Below are positions 62,482-64,000 of a stretch of DNA of 64,000 bases, one piece after another. This DNA is from Methylobacterium pseudosasicola (GTDB lineage Bacteria; Pseudomonadota; Alphaproteobacteria; Rhizobiales; Beijerinckiaceae): positions 1-64,000 of the forward strand of contig NZ_FOTK01000004.1 of the NCBI RefSeq assembly GCF_900114535.1. The letters run 5' to 3'. A model generated the notes under the pieces. The model searched no databases, was not told where the DNA came from, and was given only the letters and a program-made list of their open reading frames with translations. The translations under genes and the position numbers were made by a program. Within the stretch, counting starts at the first letter, position 1; every line of letters begins with the position of its first letter.

Positions 62482-63651
62482 CTACAGCACCGGATCCGCG
62501 TCGATGCGCATCCGCAGGATCGCGTAGGGCCGCTGCTGCAGGTCCTGGCCGCGATTGTATTCCGGCCGGCGATTCACCTGGGCGCCCGAGATGTAGAGCC
62601 AGCGGTCCGGGGTGATCCAGAACGTGTCGGCCCAAACCAGGCGGTCGTCGGCGGCCAGCACCTCCACGGTGCCGTCCGGCCAGCGCCGGCCCACCGCGTT
62701 GTGCTCCTGCAGGCTGAGATAGATCCGGTCCTGCGAATCCGTGGTCAGGCCGCCGGTCATGCCCTTCTCGCCGAGATCCTGGACCTTGGCGGCCAGATCT
62801 TCATCCGAGACCTTCGAGTCGAGGAGCGCCGCGGTCTCCACCGCGTAGAGGCGTCGACTCATCAGCGGCGCGTAGTACAGGCGGCGTCCGTCCGGGCTGA
62901 TCGCGATGCCGTTGGCGCCGCCCTTCGGGTGCTTGGCCGGAGCATCGCCCTTCTGCTCCATCACCGGCCGCAGCTCCACGAACTTGACCACGCCCTCCTC
63001 GGTGGCGGTGCTGTGGTGGTCGGCCAGGCGCCGGGTCACCCGCCCGCTGGCGAGGTCCACCGCCAGAATCGCCCCCTGGCCGCCCTGGCCCTGGTCGGTG
63101 ATGTAGGCGAGTGCCCGGTCGTCGCGCACGTCGATCCGCAGGTCGTTCAGGGAGGAATGTTCGACGACGCCCGCGTCGAGCGGGATCACCCGGCGGATCT
63201 TGTCCTGGGTGATGTCGATCTCCACGAGCTTGGCGGCCCCCGGCACCGGCTTGCCTTTGCCCTCGGGCAAACCGGAATCGAGGATCCAGAACGTGTCGTT
63301 GCGGTCGAACACGCCGTTGGGGACGTGGAACAGGGTCGCCTGTGGGTCCTTCGGGTCCGGCTTATTGGTCCGGGCGTCCGGGTAGGGTTTCACCGAACCG
63401 TCGGGCAGCACCTCGCCCAAAGTCACCGGCTCCGAGCCGGTGAAGCGCGGCATCATCACGAACATCCGGCCGCCCCGAGCGATCGCCAGCCCAGTGGGCG
63501 TGGACGGGGCGTCGGCGCCTCGTGCCAGCTCCAGCACCCCGGCGGGGCGGCTGGTCGGGGGCTCACGGTGGGAGGGCGGCGCGGCTTTCGCCGGTCCGGC
63601 CGCGAGGGCGACGAGGCCCGATCCGATCAGGCGGCGGCGGTCGAGGGGCAT
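62482..63651 (-). CDS. secreted Yellow/MRJP-like beta-propeller protein
   Basis: Exported protein of 389 aa of the major royal jelly protein/Yellow family (six-bladed propeller). The start at 63651 gives a Tat-like signal peptide (MPLDRRRLIGSGLVALAAGP, cleavage near AKA). Propeller segments include PTGLAIARGGRMFVMMPRFT, FHVPNGVFDRNDTFWILDSG, HPKGGANGIAISPDGRRLYY and WADTFWITPDRWLYISG. In bacteria these proteins are found with gluconolactonase-like or dopachrome-conversion-like roles; no specific reaction can be assigned. Confidence 0.85.
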   Translation of the reverse strand: MPLDRRRLIGSGLVALAAGPAKAAPPSHREPPTSRPAGVLELARGADAPSTPTGLAIARGGRMFVMMPRFTGSEPVTLGEVLPDGSVKPYPDARTNKPDPKDPQATLFHVPNGVFDRNDTFWILDSGLPEGKGKPVPGAAKLVEIDITQDKIRRVIPLDAGVVEHSSLNDLRIDVRDDRALAYITDQGQGGQGAILAVDLASGRVTRRLADHHSTATEEGVVKFVELRPVMEQKGDAPAKHPKGGANGIAISPDGRRLYYAPLMSRRLYAVETAALLDSKVSDEDLAAKVQDLGEKGMTGGLTTDSQDRIYLSLQEHNAVGRRWPDGTVEVLAADDRLVWADTFWITPDRWLYISGAQVNRRPEYNRGQDLQQRPYAILRMRIDADPVL

Positions 63652-64000
63652 GGGGATCCTGTGGGGGCATGGCGGGTCGGCGGCCCGCCTCAGCCGTTCC
63701 GGCAGGTCGAGGGGCCTCCCGGGCCCGCAGGGTCGGGAATACCGGCCCAACGCGCGGCGGGGGGCGGGTGATCCCGCCTCGGATCGCGGCGCAGGCGGGC
63801 GATCACGGATCCGTAGGACTGATCGGATTTGTGATCCGGCGTATCAAATGGCAGACATCTTCGCTTCGTTTCATATATGTGCGCGTGTCGATATCGAGGT
63901 GAGTTTTTTGCGATCAAATATAAGATAATTATCGATTTAACATCTATATTTATCTATTGATAAAATTCTTGACATTCTTGTCTGTCTCGCGCTAAGGCCG
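63652..64000. other. right-edge intergenic region
   Basis: No gene recognised. From about 63840 the DNA becomes AT-rich, and a TTGACA box at 63969-63974 may be the -35 element of a rightward promoter whose gene starts beyond the window. Confidence 0.35.

Noticed and set aside
1..64000. CRISPR array
   Set aside because: No series of regularly spaced repeats was seen; the repeats found are palindromic pairs or simple duplications.

Overview
The window reads as high-GC (about 68-70 %) chromosomal DNA of an alphaproteobacterium, most likely Methylobacterium/Methylorubrum or a close relative. This is inferred from a mesaconyl-CoA hydratase of the ethylmalonyl-CoA pathway, a DUF6894-type protein, many GGDEF/EAL/HD-GYP/PAS/BLUF sensors, and families of GC-rich palindromic intergenic repeats. 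No 16S gene is present, so the genus is an inference.

Layout. (1) 1-12.0 kb, accessory DNA: an IS481-family insertion sequence at the left edge, an AraC-type regulator, a tiny HTH-like protein, a two-gene unit encoding a soluble AAA+/M41 (FtsH-like) ATPase-protease, a three-gene unit ending in a PolB-like DEDDy 3'-5' exonuclease, and a tyrosine integrase. (2) 12.1-15.7 kb: a gltJKL-type acidic amino-acid ABC transporter without its binding protein, divergent from a LysR regulator and flanked by a roughly 56-bp direct repeat. (3) 15.9-27.0 kb, a sensory region: an IS110 remnant, a soluble PAS-PAS chemoreceptor with a decayed partial copy behind it, an HD-GYP protein, a BLUF photoreceptor, a PAS-GGDEF-EAL protein, a LOV-like PAS protein without the photoactive cysteine, a Crp/Fnr regulator, a histidine-kinase remnant and several small hypothetical genes. 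(4) 27.8-37.3 kb, a second accessory block ending at a tRNA-Ala(CGC) gene. Its core is a tightly coupled operon on the minus strand: a TerB_N-TerB-TerB_C protein (disrupted here), a BrxD-like ATPase (DUF2791/BREX ATP-binding family) and a BrxHI/Lhr-like helicase. (5) 37.5-64 kb, ordinary chromosome: YggT, mesaconyl-CoA hydratase, GNAT, outer-membrane proteins, an MFS transporter, an AraC regulator, a monooxygenase-domain membrane protein, an L,D-transpeptidase, a DUF4926/DUF6883 pair, an AcrAB-type RND pump, a five-gene peptide-type ABC transporter, a YgiQ-type radical-SAM protein, a MEKHLA/PAS protein and a Yellow/MRJP-like beta-propeller.

The most interesting locus is at 29.2-36.0 kb. The first gene, once repaired, would encode a signal peptide, a peptidoglycan-binding domain, a single membrane span followed by an Arg-rich stretch, and a cytoplasmic TerB_N-TerB-TerB_C module. 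It overlaps the BrxD-like gene by 4 nt, which overlaps the helicase gene by 4 nt. This looks like an envelope-anchored signal receiver wired to a DNA-processing ATPase and helicase, plausibly a defence or stress system that uses two BREX components without PglX/PglZ. In this sequence the TerB gene carries a one-base insertion in a G run and an in-frame TAA. The copy is therefore either decaying or affected by sequence errors.
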